52,436 nt of DNA from positions 1-52,436 of the forward strand of contig VGYC01000026.1 in the NCBI GenBank assembly GCA_016873095.1, written 5' to 3'. The translations under genes were made by a program, and so were the position numbers. Origin of the DNA: Planctomycetota bacterium. GTDB taxonomy: Bacteria > Planctomycetota > Planctomycetia > Gemmatales > Gemmataceae. The notes under the pieces are model-generated. The model was not told where the DNA came from. It saw only the letters and a list, made by a program, of their open reading frames with translations, and did not search any database. Positions within the stretch are counted from its first letter, which is position 1, and the number at the start of each line of letters is the position of its first letter. Shown one piece after another: positions 7,541 to 16,230 of this stretch.

Positions 7541-8635
7541 ATGGGAGACAACGAAATCCCCTGGATGCGTCGCGCTCTCGAGCTGGCGGCACATGGCCGC
7601 GGCCACGTCGAGCCGAACCCGCTGGTCGGCGCGGTGATCGTGCGTGACGGCGTCGTCGTTGGTGAGGGCTGGCATCAGCGTTTCGGCGAAGCGCACGCGG
7701 AGATCCACGCGCTGACTCAGGCCGGCGCGGCGGCCCGCGGCGCGACCCTGTTCGTCACGCTGGAACCATGCTGCCACCAGGGGAAGACGCCGCCGTGCAC
7801 GGATGCCATCGTCGCGGCCGGCATCGCCCGCGTGGTGGCGGCCATGCGCGACCCCTACCCACAGGTTGCCGGCGTCGGCGCCGAGCGCCTTCGTGCCGCA
7901 GGCATACCCGTCGATCTCGGCTCATGCGAGACGGAGGCGCGCCGGCTCAACGCTCCTTATCTCAAGCTTATCCACACGGGTCTGCCGTTTGTCCATGCCA
8001 AGTGGGCAATGACTCTGGACGGCAAGATCGCCAGTCGTGCCGGCGACTCGAAATGGATCAGCAATGAATCATCGCGGCGACGAACGCACCAGCTGCGTGG
8101 CCGGATGGACGCCGTCATCGTTGGCATCGGCACGGCGCTGGCCGATGATCCGCTGCTCACCGCACGGCCCGCGGGCCCGCGTACGCCATGCCGTGTGCTT
8201 TTCGACAGCCAGGCGCGCTTGCCGTTGACGTCAAAGCTGGCCACCACTGCCCGGCAGACTCCGATGCTGATCGTGGCCGCCGAACAGGCGCCAGCCGAGC
8301 GCATCGCCGGCCTGCGTGCCACGGGCTGCGAGGTACTGGCCCTTCCAGGCCGGCCCGATGTGCTTGGATTGCTGCGCGAGCTGGGCCGGCGCCGCTTCAC
8401 GAATGTGCTGCTCGAAGGCGGCTCGGCGCTGCTGGGTAGCTTTCTCGACGCCGCCGCCATCGACGCTGTTCATGCCTTCATAGCCCTTAAGTTGCTGGGC
8501 GGTAACCACGCCATGTCGCCGATCGCCGGCCATGGGATCGAGCGCATCGCCGACGCGTTGCCATTTGCACACTGGCAGGTTCACGACCTTGACGGCGATG
8601 CGTACATCGCGGGCGAGCGTGAGCCTCACTGGTAG
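7541..8635 (+). CDS. ribD: bifunctional pyrimidine deaminase/reductase RibD
   Basis: Catalyses two riboflavin pathway steps: deamination of the diaminopyrimidine from GTP ring opening, then reduction of its ribosyl side chain with NADPH. The N-terminal cytidine deaminase-like domain (about 1-145) has the zinc site HAE (His52, Glu54) and PCCHQGKTPPC (about 76-86). The C-terminal reductase domain (about 146-364) begins PFVHAKWAMTLDGKIA and contains DAVIVGIGTALADDP and LLEGGSALLGSF. Length 364 matches the family. A weak Shine-Dalgarno AAGGA precedes the ATG by four bases. It stands alone; other rib genes are not in the window. Confidence 0.95.
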   Translation: MGDNEIPWMRRALELAAHGRGHVEPNPLVGAVIVRDGVVVGEGWHQRFGEAHAEIHALTQAGAAARGATLFVTLEPCCHQGKTPPCTDAIVAAGIARVVAAMRDPYPQVAGVGAERLRAAGIPVDLGSCETEARRLNAPYLKLIHTGLPFVHAKWAMTLDGKIASRAGDSKWISNESSRRRTHQLRGRMDAVIVGIGTALADDPLLTARPAGPRTPCRVLFDSQARLPLTSKLATTARQTPMLIVAAEQAPAERIAGLRATGCEVLALPGRPDVLGLLRELGRRRFTNVLLEGGSALLGSFLDAAAIDAVHAFIALKLLGGNHAMSPIAGHGIERIADALPFAHWQVHDLDGDAYIAGEREPHW

Positions 8636-8674
8636 CCATGGCTTTCACGCGCTGCGTGGCAGAACGGCATCAGC

Positions 8675-9763
8675 CTACCTGGGCAACCAGTTGACGAAGT
8701 ACACGGCCCCCTGCAGGCTGGTGAGTTGCCTGGGCCGGCCCCCGGCGGCGGAAACGACGAACAGCTGCGGATACTTCGCTTCGAAGGACACGAACGCAAT
8801 CTCCTTGCCGTCCGGACTCCAGCGTACCCGGCCGGACGCCGACTTGCGATACGTGAGTTGCCGTTGCTCGCTGCCGTCAAGGTTCATGACGCAGACGCTG
8901 GGTACGCCCTTCTTGCGGGCGATGTAGGCGATGCGCTTGCCGTCGGGGGAGAGGTGCGGCCCGTCCGTGGAGCCATGCGCATCCTTCGGCGACAGCCGGA
9001 ACTCGACGTAGTCATTGCCCTTGGTCAATCGCCGCAGGTTGCGGCCATCGGCATCGACGCGATAGATGTCGCCGTCGCGGCGCACAAAGACGATGGTCTT
9101 GCCGTCCGGAGTGAACTGCGGCACGTAGGAATCGGGCTGATCGGGAGTCAGCAGGCGCGGCTGGCCGTCGGGCAGGTCTGCGATCAGCAAGCGGTAGCCG
9201 CGCGCCGGGCCGGAGAAGGCGACGCGGTCCAGCTTCGGGCTCAACGCCGCCATGTAGATGTAGCCGAGCTTGAGAGCCAGCAATCGCGGGCTCGAACCGT
9301 CGGCGTTGGCCAGCGCCACCTGGCCAATGCTGCCGTCGTGAACCGTGTACAGCATCTTGCTACCGTCCGCGGATAGGGAGTAGCCGAACGCCTCGCGCCA
9401 GCGCTTGCCGAGCCTGTCGCCCTCGGTGAGGTTGGCCACGTCCTTGCCGTCGTGCCGGCAACGATAGATCTGCGACCGGCCACTAGCATTCGACTGGAAG
9501 TAGATCCACTTGCCATCGGGACTGGAGGTCGGAAAGTCCGTGTTCTTGCCGAGCTGGGCGATCTTCTTGAGGTTCTTGCCATCAGACTTGACGGTGTAGA
9601 TGGCGCCGACGACTGGCGTCGTCTCGACGCCGCCGGAGATGTCCTTCGAGGAAAACTCGCCCTGCCAGGTGCGAACGGAGAAGACCAGGGCCGGCGTGTT
9701 CGTCGCGGCTTGGTCCGAGGCGCCGCACTGAAACGTGCTGACAAGGATCAAGATATGATTCAT
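8675..9763 (-). CDS. TolB-like beta-propeller (PD40) protein
   Basis: A 362-residue protein made almost entirely of PD40/WD40-like blades, seen as repeated SPDGKxI/FxS units: TSSPDGKWIYFQSNA, SADGSKMLYTVHD, TPDGKTIVFVRRDGDIY, SPDGKRIAYIARKKG, SPDGKEIAFVSFE. This is the arrangement of TolB and related six-bladed propellers. The first 20 residues are hydrophobic and could be a signal peptide (ILILVSTFQCGA), consistent with an exported protein. True TolB also has an N-terminal domain and a tol-pal neighbourhood; both are missing, so this is not called tolB. Such proteins probably bind other proteins or peptides. It converges with ribD. Confidence 0.8.
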   Translation of the reverse strand: MNHILILVSTFQCGASDQAATNTPALVFSVRTWQGEFSSKDISGGVETTPVVGAIYTVKSDGKNLKKIAQLGKNTDFPTSSPDGKWIYFQSNASGRSQIYRCRHDGKDVANLTEGDRLGKRWREAFGYSLSADGSKMLYTVHDGSIGQVALANADGSSPRLLALKLGYIYMAALSPKLDRVAFSGPARGYRLLIADLPDGQPRLLTPDQPDSYVPQFTPDGKTIVFVRRDGDIYRVDADGRNLRRLTKGNDYVEFRLSPKDAHGSTDGPHLSPDGKRIAYIARKKGVPSVCVMNLDGSEQRQLTYRKSASGRVRWSPDGKEIAFVSFEAKYPQLFVVSAAGGRPRQLTSLQGAVYFVNWLPR

Positions 9764-9842
9764 GTGAAACTACCAGCCTTTGGTCGTTGCAAGCATTCGA
9801 GGACAAGATAATATTCGTTGTGTTGCCACCCCCCTCTCTGAA

Positions 9843-9955
9843 CCCCGGCAACGAATTCTGGGGATGACGCAATCGTAGGTTCCAATTGCCCTGGGTGGGG
9901 CATGGAATGCGTTGCGCTTACGAGTTTTACACACCCACCCCATTCGTTGCCGGGG
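9843..9955. repeat. large imperfect palindromic element in a non-coding gap
   Basis: CCCCGGCAACGAAT (9843-9856) is perfectly inverted as ATTCGTTGCCGGGG (9942-9955); after a 3-base bulge the stem continues with GGGG (9860-9863) and CCCC (9938-9941), and GGGTGGG (9893-9899) faces CCCACCC (9934-9940). No protein is encoded inside. It resembles a short non-autonomous mobile or REP-like element. Confidence 0.55.
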
Positions 9956-9982
9956 GTACGGGGATCCTCCCAAGCGAATGCC

Positions 9983-10062
9983 GGCGAGCCGGGAGCGTCA
10001 GCGACCGGAGTTTCGTATTGGCAATACAGGCATGCTCCGGTCGCTCACGCGCCCGGCTCGCC
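9983..10062. repeat. 28-base inverted repeat element
   Basis: The arm 9983-10010 (beginning GGCGAGCCGGGAGCG) is inverted at 10035-10062 with only two mismatches in 28; the central 24 bases contain a further small hairpin (GTATT/AATAC). Together with the element at 9843 it fills most of the 368-base gap between the TolB-like gene and the terpene cyclase, where no gene is seen. Confidence 0.65.
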
Positions 10063-10131
10063 AAGAGAGATAGCATCGCCAATCCAGCACGCCGGCACAA
10101 TGCGATTTTGCTCAGTTCGGTGGACGATTCA

Positions 10132-11997
10132 TCAGGTGCCTGATTGCTTCGCGCGCACCCGTCCCAGGGCGGCCACGGTGAAGATGAGCGGATACAGCTT
10201 CTCGAAGTACCAGAGCTTCGCGAAGTAGAAGCCAATGGGCGTTGCATTGCCAAGCCCGCCGGCATCCACTTGCTCGATGAGCCAGGCCATTCCCTTTCTC
10301 AGCGCCTCATGGGCCTCCGGGCCAGCATCGACCAGGATCTCCACGGCCAAGGCGGTTTCCTCGACGGACGATGGCGTGCCGAGCCCTCCGCCCCAGCCGC
10401 CGTCCGGATTCTGATTCGTCATTAACCATTGGACGCCGCGTCGCGCCGCCTCGGAGTTCATCATGTCCAGGTCGCGATAGGCGGCCAGCACGCGTGCTGT
10501 CCCGTACGTCGGATTCTCTTCCTCCGGATGATGCTGGTTGCCGAACCAGAGCGGCACCCAGGAGCCGTCGGGACGCTGCTGGCGGCTCAGGAACGTAAGC
10601 CCGCTCTCGACCGCCCATGCGAGCGGCATCGCGGCGAAGCCATGCCAGTAGTCCACCGCGGTGTCGTCCATCGCGTCCCACTTGCCGAACTCCGGCGAGG
10701 TGTTCAGAGGCAACAGACGTTCCTGCCAGGTTCGAAATGCGCGGAGGGCATGCGCTGTCAGGTCGGAACCGCTGCGATCAAACGGTAACCGGCCCCAACC
10801 GCGGCAAAAGGTCGGCCAGCCGCCGTCGCGATTTCGCAAGTCCAGCAACCATTGCAGGCCATGCAGCATTTGTCGAAAGGCTGGGTCTGTCACGTTCTGG
10901 GCCGTTACAACCGGACACCACTGAGCCAGTGCCAGCAGTGCGCCTGGAGTGTCGTCCGCATCGGGAACGCCGCCCGGCAGGTCCGTCCAGGCCCAGCCGC
11001 CAGGATTGGCGCCCGTGTAGGGGTGTCGCTCCTTGTATTGCTGCCGCAGAAGCGAGGCTTGCAGTTCCGGCAGCTTGTCCAGTTGTTGCAACTCGCCGGC
11101 GGTGGCCAAGGCGTTGACAGCAAGCGTCGTCACCCACGTTGCCAGATTCGTGTCAATCGCCCAACTGCCATCCCCGCGCGCCGACCTTACCAGAAACTCT
11201 ACCGCTAGCCTTGTTACCGAATGTTCCGCGTGGCCGATGCTGGCCAGGCTCATGGTCACGAAGCTGGTCAACGGCGTCGCCTCCAGGTAACCGCCGCTGG
11301 TCGGCTGAATCTCTTGCAGCACCCTCAAACTTCGGCGGCGGGCCAGCCAGCGAATTAGCCGTGTGACGGGATTCCACGGCGGCCGATGGTGATGTACCGC
11401 CTGGCCAATCGCGATGAGCGCCGGTAGGGCGTAGCTGACCACGTGCAGTCGCAGGAAGCGAAACCAAGATTGCGGAAAGCAGGCCAGCTCGAACGGCAGA
11501 TACGGGACCTCGCGCCAGGAGACGATGCCCGCCAGCGCCCCCATCGTCAGGATCGGCACGGAGAAGGTGCGGTCCTTGCCATAACGCTTGCGCACCGCCT
11601 CGGCGAGTTCCTCCGGCGTCCGGCCATGATGCTCCGCCAGCCAGCCTTCCGCCCGCGCCAGGCAGTCGGCGTGCGTCGTCGCCGCCCCGGCCAGGTGAAT
11701 CGCGGCTCGGCACAGCATCGTCGTCGAGATGTTGCTCAGGCTCTTGACGGTATCGCCCCAGCCGCCATCTGTGTTCTGATGCTGTCGCAACCAGGCGAGG
11801 CCGCCGGCGATGAGGTCAACATGATTCGTACTCGAAGTGTGCTTCTGGACGAGGGACAGGGCGCCGATGGCCGTGGCCGTCGAAAGCGCGGATGCCGACA
11901 GCTCGCCGACCCAGTGGCCGTCGGCGTGGCGCTCGGCGAGGAGGGCGTCGCGGGCTACGCGATAGGCGCGGTCGATGGCGTCGCGGGAGGGCTGCAT
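10132..11997 (-). CDS. squalene-hopene cyclase family protein (class II terpene cyclase)
   Basis: About 621 residues from the ATG at 11997 (an in-frame upstream start at 12081 would add 28 poorly matching residues). The fold is the alpha/alpha toroid of squalene-hopene cyclases, shown by spaced QW motifs: QNTDGGWGD, RGDGSWAID, NRDGGWPTF, QRPDGSWVP, QNPDGGWGG. The catalytic acid motif DxDDT is present as DADDTPG at about residues 346-352; the classical form is DVDDTA. Family enzymes cyclise squalene or related polyprenes to hopene-type triterpenes at the membrane surface. The motif variant and divergence leave the substrate open: it may be a planctomycete-specific branch and not the hopanoid-forming enzyme. 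It follows the cytochrome c-WD40 gene by 105 bases on the same strand. ispF in this window feeds the same isoprenoid pool. Confidence 0.85.
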   Translation of the reverse strand: MQPSRDAIDRAYRVARDALLAERHADGHWVGELSASALSTATAIGALSLVQKHTSSTNHVDLIAGGLAWLRQHQNTDGGWGDTVKSLSNISTTMLCRAAIHLAGAATTHADCLARAEGWLAEHHGRTPEELAEAVRKRYGKDRTFSVPILTMGALAGIVSWREVPYLPFELACFPQSWFRFLRLHVVSYALPALIAIGQAVHHHRPPWNPVTRLIRWLARRRSLRVLQEIQPTSGGYLEATPLTSFVTMSLASIGHAEHSVTRLAVEFLVRSARGDGSWAIDTNLATWVTTLAVNALATAGELQQLDKLPELQASLLRQQYKERHPYTGANPGGWAWTDLPGGVPDADDTPGALLALAQWCPVVTAQNVTDPAFRQMLHGLQWLLDLRNRDGGWPTFCRGWGRLPFDRSGSDLTAHALRAFRTWQERLLPLNTSPEFGKWDAMDDTAVDYWHGFAAMPLAWAVESGLTFLSRQQRPDGSWVPLWFGNQHHPEEENPTYGTARVLAAYRDLDMMNSEAARRGVQWLMTNQNPDGGWGGGLGTPSSVEETALAVEILVDAGPEAHEALRKGMAWLIEQVDAGGLGNATPIGFYFAKLWYFEKLYPLIFTVAALGRVRAKQSGT

Positions 11998-12102
11998 TGA
12001 ATATGGATTCGTCCGAAACGTGTGTGCGCCCTGCGCCGTGCGCATTGCGAACGCGTTAGGCTGGCTTGAGCATGGCACCAAGTCGAGCGTCCGCGCAGCG
12101 GC

Positions 12103-13614
12103 TTACTTCTTGGTCGGCGTCGTCTTGGGCGCCACATAGCCTGGTGAAGCGTTGAAGGCCTTGACCAGCATGCCGTCGCCGGTCTTCCAGACGCGGACCT
12201 CGCCGTTGTACGTGCCGCCGGCCACCAGGGCGCCGTCGGGGCTCAGGGCGACGGCATAAACCCAATCGGTTGGGCCCGTGAGCGTCTTGAGGGCGGCGCC
12301 GCTGGCAGGATTCCACAACCTCACCGTGCTATCGGCCGACGCCGTTGCCAGCAATGGGTTCTTGGGATCGTTGCGGTAGGCCATCTTGAGCACGGCCTTG
12401 CCGTGTCCACCGGAGGCGCGCATCTGCTTGCCGAGTTGCTTGGCATTGTCGGTGGCGTGGAAGTAGCGAATGTTCTTGTCGTCGCCGATTGACATGCCGG
12501 TGACGCCATCCTTGGTGATGGCCACGTCATAGACGGGGCTCTGATGATCAGGAAAAGTCAGCACGGATTCCTTGGTGGCCAGGTCCCAGACCTTGGCGGT
12601 CTTGTCGCGGCTGCCGGTGACCAGCTTCGTGCCATCGGGCGAGAACATCACGCCGAACACCCAATCGGCATGATTCTCGATGCTCTGCTCGAGCTTGGCC
12701 TTGTCGATGCCGCCGGAGATGTCCCAGACGCGGACCAGTCGATCACAGCCGCCGGAGGCCAGCTTCTTGCCGTCCGGGCTGACGTCCACGCAGTAGATGG
12801 TATCGTCTGTGTCCGCCAGCTCAGCAATGAGGACGTTCTTGTCGTTGACGCCGTCGAGGATGGCGACGCCGTCCACCATCTTCGGGCTGGCCGGATTGAT
12901 GTTGTAGACACGGACGTTGCCTTCCTGACCAGGCCGACCGCCGGCCACCACCAGCTTGCCGTCAGGCAGGAATGCCATGTCGTAGGCACGCTCCGAACGC
13001 GTGAAGATGCGTTGCAGCAGCTTGCCGGCAGCGTAGTCCCATACCGTGAGTTCATGATAGCCGCCGACCACGAGCCGTTTGCTGTCCGGGGTGAAGATGA
13101 GGGCGTTGATGTTGACCGGGCGGTCATAGGCCATGGGCGGTTGCGGCGGCTTCCAGCGGACGCGCAGCTCGCGCATCAGGTCCGCCTTGCCGTCGATGCC
13201 CGTGTCGAGCGTGGCCCCTTCCGCGATCCAGCGCGAGATGCGGTCGATCTTCTCCTTGGGAAGGGCATCGCCCGCCTCCTTGGGTGGCATCCTGCCGGCG
13301 CCCTTCTCCGTGAGCAGGTGAATGAGGATGCTCTCATTCGGCTTCCCGGGGACGACCGGGTCTTCCTTGCTGCCTCCCTTGCGGAAGTTGGCATACGAGG
13401 TGATCTCGAACTTGCCCTTGCGCTTCTTCGAGTCGTGGCAGGCGAAGCAGTTCTCCTTGAGGATTGGCGCGACGTCGTTGATGAAGCTGACCGGTCCCTT
13501 GCCCTGCGCGAGCGTCTCGGGCGGCGATTGCAGCAGCAACAGCCAGGCCAGCAACATGCCGATCAGCGAGCACAGAACGCATACACAAACTCTGCCACGC
13601 AGCACGGAAAACAT
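12103..13614 (-). CDS. planctomycete-type cytochrome c domain-WD40 protein
   Basis: About 503 residues from the ATG at 13614, chosen because GAGGAG lies 8 bases upstream; an alternative ATG at 13656 lacks this. Order: an N-terminal hydrophobic anchor/signal (about 8-36, VCVCVLCSLIGMLLAWLLLL); a small cytochrome c domain of the planctomycete type with the haem motif CFACH and a downstream RMPP that could supply the Met ligand; then seven WD40 repeats (for example LVVGGYHELTVWD, LASGGCDRLVRVWD, LVTGSRDKTAKVWD, LATASADSTVRLW), enough for one seven-bladed propeller. Such proteins are abundant in planctomycetes, are exported, and their role in electron transfer or polymer degradation is uncertain. 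Probably the first gene of a unit with the terpene cyclase. Confidence 0.9.
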   Translation of the reverse strand: MFSVLRGRVCVCVLCSLIGMLLAWLLLLQSPPETLAQGKGPVSFINDVAPILKENCFACHDSKKRKGKFEITSYANFRKGGSKEDPVVPGKPNESILIHLLTEKGAGRMPPKEAGDALPKEKIDRISRWIAEGATLDTGIDGKADLMRELRVRWKPPQPPMAYDRPVNINALIFTPDSKRLVVGGYHELTVWDYAAGKLLQRIFTRSERAYDMAFLPDGKLVVAGGRPGQEGNVRVYNINPASPKMVDGVAILDGVNDKNVLIAELADTDDTIYCVDVSPDGKKLASGGCDRLVRVWDISGGIDKAKLEQSIENHADWVFGVMFSPDGTKLVTGSRDKTAKVWDLATKESVLTFPDHQSPVYDVAITKDGVTGMSIGDDKNIRYFHATDNAKQLGKQMRASGGHGKAVLKMAYRNDPKNPLLATASADSTVRLWNPASGAALKTLTGPTDWVYAVALSPDGALVAGGTYNGEVRVWKTGDGMLVKAFNASPGYVAPKTTPTKK

Positions 13615-13796
13615 GGAAGTGCTCCTCGAAGTTTCGCGATCCAGATGCCGGGGCACGCCTGCCCAGGCCCGAAGGCGGGATGATCCGTTTCTGGCGGGTC
13701 AAGGACATTATAAATAGGCGTGCCCCGCGATTGCGAGGAAAAAAAGAAAAAATGCCTGACTGCCTGACTCGTCTGCTGACCGGCATTCGCAAGATC

Positions 13797-14627
13797 TCAG
13801 ATTCCGGAGGCAACGCGGACTTTCAGGGACAGCGTCTTGCCGTCACGGAGCACTCGCAGGACTGCTTCCGTGCCGGGCTGAATCTGGCTGGCGGCAAGGT
13901 AACAGTCGCCGACCGTATCAGTCCAGCGGCCGGCGAGCGTGAGCAAGCGATCGCCGGCCTGCAGGCCGGCATTGGCCGCTGGGCTAGCGGTCATGACCTC
14001 TTTGACATTCACGCCAGGCATCGTGTCGTCGGCATTCTTGTGAATGCGGAAGCCCCACTGGCCGGCCGGCGCGACCACTTTATTGCCTGCCGCAGGGGCC
14101 ATGAGCATCTTCATCATGTTGTCCATCATGTCCGGCGGACGGTAGGACGTGGGAACAAAGGTCATGACCTTTTTCTGGTAGTCGATGGTAGTGCGATACT
14201 GACCGAAGAATGAAAAGCCGACGATCCCTTCGATGGGCCCCATGAACTTGGAGATGAGGCCCACGGTGGGGTGGTCCATCACCATGGCATCCATGTTTTC
14301 CGCGCGGACGTCGCCGACTTGCAGGGACTTGATCTTGAACTGGCCCATCGAGCCGAAGGGTGCGAACCACGGCCGCGGGTGCTTCTTCGGGATGATGTCC
14401 GCTTCCTTGGCGACCTTGTTGTTCAGGAGATTGATCGGCGCTCCAGTATCGAAGATGACGCGATACGGGCCCTTGCCATTGACCTTGATGTTGACCACCA
14501 TGTGCTGCGTCTTGAGCAACTCGAAAGGTACGGTGATCGGCTTGACGTCGTCCTTATTCGGTGCGTCGGCAACCGCGACGGACGAGACCAAAGGCAAGAT
14601 GACCGCAAGTTGCAGAAAGTGCCTCAT
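13797..14627 (-). CDS. exported retropepsin-like aspartic protease with PDZ domain, downstream copy
   Basis: 276 residues. The frame is open to 14852, but the start at 14627 gives a clean signal peptide (FLQLAVILPLVSSVAVADA) and overlaps the upstream gene by four bases (ATGA), a sign of translational coupling. The protease domain carries the aspartic active-site motif FDTGAPINLL (about residues 62-71), as in single-domain, retropepsin-type proteases that act as dimers. The C-terminal PDZ domain (about 190-276) contains NAGLQAGDRLLTLAG and VRVA at the end. Exported, probably periplasmic. It is a paralog of the gene just upstream, both having protease then PDZ. Confidence 0.8.
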   Translation of the reverse strand: MRHFLQLAVILPLVSSVAVADAPNKDDVKPITVPFELLKTQHMVVNIKVNGKGPYRVIFDTGAPINLLNNKVAKEADIIPKKHPRPWFAPFGSMGQFKIKSLQVGDVRAENMDAMVMDHPTVGLISKFMGPIEGIVGFSFFGQYRTTIDYQKKVMTFVPTSYRPPDMMDNMMKMLMAPAAGNKVVAPAGQWGFRIHKNADDTMPGVNVKEVMTASPAANAGLQAGDRLLTLAGRWTDTVGDCYLAASQIQPGTEAVLRVLRDGKTLSLKVRVASGI

Positions 14628-15481
14628 AGTCCGTCTCCCGTCGTGATGGTGATCGTTTTTTCTTCGGCGTCTCGAAGGATGATGAGGCGCACCGGCTGTC
14701 CGGCGGCGACTTCGCCGGCCAGTTTGCGCAGCTGAGCGGTGTTGGCGACGCGCTTGCCCTGGAACTTGAGGATGGCGTCGTCCTTGGCCATACCTGCTCT
14801 GGCGGCCGGGCCGTCGGTCTGCACGGACTGCACGCGTACCTTGTTCTTGCAATCGTAGATTTCGATGCCCAGGTAACCGCGCGGAATGATTTGCGGCTCG
14901 GCCTTCTTGCCGGCGAGCTGGCCCAGCGCCTTCATCAGGCCGCCGATGAACTCAAGGCCGCCTGCGCCGCCGTCGCCCTTCTTGCCGACGGCCTGCGGCT
15001 GCGGCGGGTCGAAATCGAGCCGGGTCCACTTCATGCTGTCCCGCGTGAAGTCGAACTCCATGCGGAAGTGGGCCAGCACCGTGTAACCGATGATGCCGTG
15101 CAGTTCCGCTCCCGCCATGCCCAAACCGTTCATGCCCTCCAGCTGAAACGGCGTCTCGACCCGGCACTTGACCTTGGACAGCGCCACGCCGCCCTCCAGC
15201 TCGAAGCGGTCCAGCGTGGTCCAGCCTTTCTTGTCGGTGGACAGGCCGAGCTTCTTGCCGGCTTCCTTTGAGACAAACAGCAGTGGCGCCCCGGTGTCGA
15301 TGATGAAGTTGAACGGCCCCTTGCCGTTGATCTTGGCACGGACCAGCGTATGCAAGGTGTTGGTCAACCGGTAGGGAACCTGATAGTCGCGGCCGGCCTC
15401 GACTTGCTTTGGTTCATCGACGCATGCCGGTGACACGGCAATGGCGAGCAAGGCGTTCGCCAGCAAGCATTGCTTGATCAT
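14624..15481 (-). CDS. exported retropepsin-like aspartic protease with PDZ domain, upstream copy
   Basis: 285 residues with a signal peptide (LLANALLAIAVSPA). Active-site motif IDTGAPLLFVS (about residues 59-69) and a second conserved glycine-rich strand MAGAELHGIIGYTVLAHF match the retropepsin-like family. The C-terminal PDZ has GYLGIEIYD, PAARAGMAKDDAILKFQG and QPVRLIILRD. The next gene begins inside its stop codon (ATGA), so the two form a two-gene unit. Substrates unknown; PDZ domains usually bind exposed C-termini. Confidence 0.8.
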   Translation of the reverse strand: MIKQCLLANALLAIAVSPACVDEPKQVEAGRDYQVPYRLTNTLHTLVRAKINGKGPFNFIIDTGAPLLFVSKEAGKKLGLSTDKKGWTTLDRFELEGGVALSKVKCRVETPFQLEGMNGLGMAGAELHGIIGYTVLAHFRMEFDFTRDSMKWTRLDFDPPQPQAVGKKGDGGAGGLEFIGGLMKALGQLAGKKAEPQIIPRGYLGIEIYDCKNKVRVQSVQTDGPAARAGMAKDDAILKFQGKRVANTAQLRKLAGEVAAGQPVRLIILRDAEEKTITITTGDGL

Positions 15482-15767
15482 GGGTGCTCCTGTCCGCGAC
15501 GGGTGGTGCGGTTGTAACGAATTATACTACCGTATGGAGATGCGCGGGTAGTGAAATCGTTGGGCATCGGGCAGCGCTTCCCGGTGCCTGGCACGGCGCG
15601 GCCTGGCTGTCGCCAGTGCCCCCGGCACAATCGGCACAGTCGCTCGAATCTTTCCCAGGTGGCACAGCCGACAGCGCTAATTTTTGCGAACAATTTGTAA
15701 ATCTCGATTTCTGAGGTATATTCCTACAGGACAGATAATCCCTCGAAATCAACGATGAGGTTCTCCG

Positions 15768-16097
15768 ATGAACGAGCGATTCCCCGAGGTGCTGGTCACG
15801 GATCGGCGCGACAGCGACCGCCGCAAGCGTAGCGTACCCGTGGCTGTCGAGCGGCGCAGCGGCCGCGACCGCCGTGAGAAAGGTGAGCGCCGCCGCCAGA
15901 TCGATCCCACCACCTGCGAGCGGGATTACAACGACGATGAGATTCAGTTCATGAAGGCCATGGACCAGTACAAGCGCGAGAACCGCAGGCCATTCCCGAC
16001 CTGGAGCGAGGTCCTCGAAGTCCTGCGCGCCCTTGGTTATCGCAAGATCGCTGAGCCGGGACAGCTGCCGGGATTGTGCACCACAAATGCGGAATGA
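15768..16097 (+). CDS. conserved charged hypothetical protein
   Basis: 109 residues, not assigned to a named family. The N-terminal half is an extreme arginine/aspartate repeat ([27 protein letters not shown]), the C-terminal half a folded-looking helix pair ([33 protein letters not shown]). The basic half could bind nucleic acid or acidic protein; this is a guess. GAGG lies about 10 bases upstream of the ATG and a clear terminator follows, so it is probably a single-gene unit. No signal peptide. Codon use resembles its neighbours. Confidence 0.72.
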   Translation: MNERFPEVLVTDRRDSDRRKRSVPVAVERRSGRDRREKGERRRQIDPTTCERDYNDDEIQFMKAMDQYKRENRRPFPTWSEVLEVLRALGYRKIAEPGQLPGLCTTNAE

Positions 16098-16170
16098 TGA
16101 CAGTGGGCGGCAACCAAGAAAGACTCCTCCGCGGTATCTAATCCATCGTCCATCCATACTGCCTGGGTTG

Positions 16171-16199
16171 CCCGGCTTCTTCTGGAGGCCGGGTTTTTT
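16171..16199 (+). terminator. rho-independent terminator after the charged hypothetical gene
   Basis: CCCGGC (16171-16176) and GCCGGG (16188-16193) form the stem, followed at once by six T (16194-16199). It ends 31 bases before the lpxB start, so lpxB must have its own promoter in the short remainder or be read by leakage. Confidence 0.8.
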
Positions 16200-16230
16200 C
16201 ATTTCGCCTGCCGCGTTATAATTCGCCGCC

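Noticed and set aside
12544-13683. 379-codon frame opposite the cytochrome c-WD40 gene.
   Set aside because: Antisense shadow; the real coding frame has a haem motif and seven WD40 repeats.
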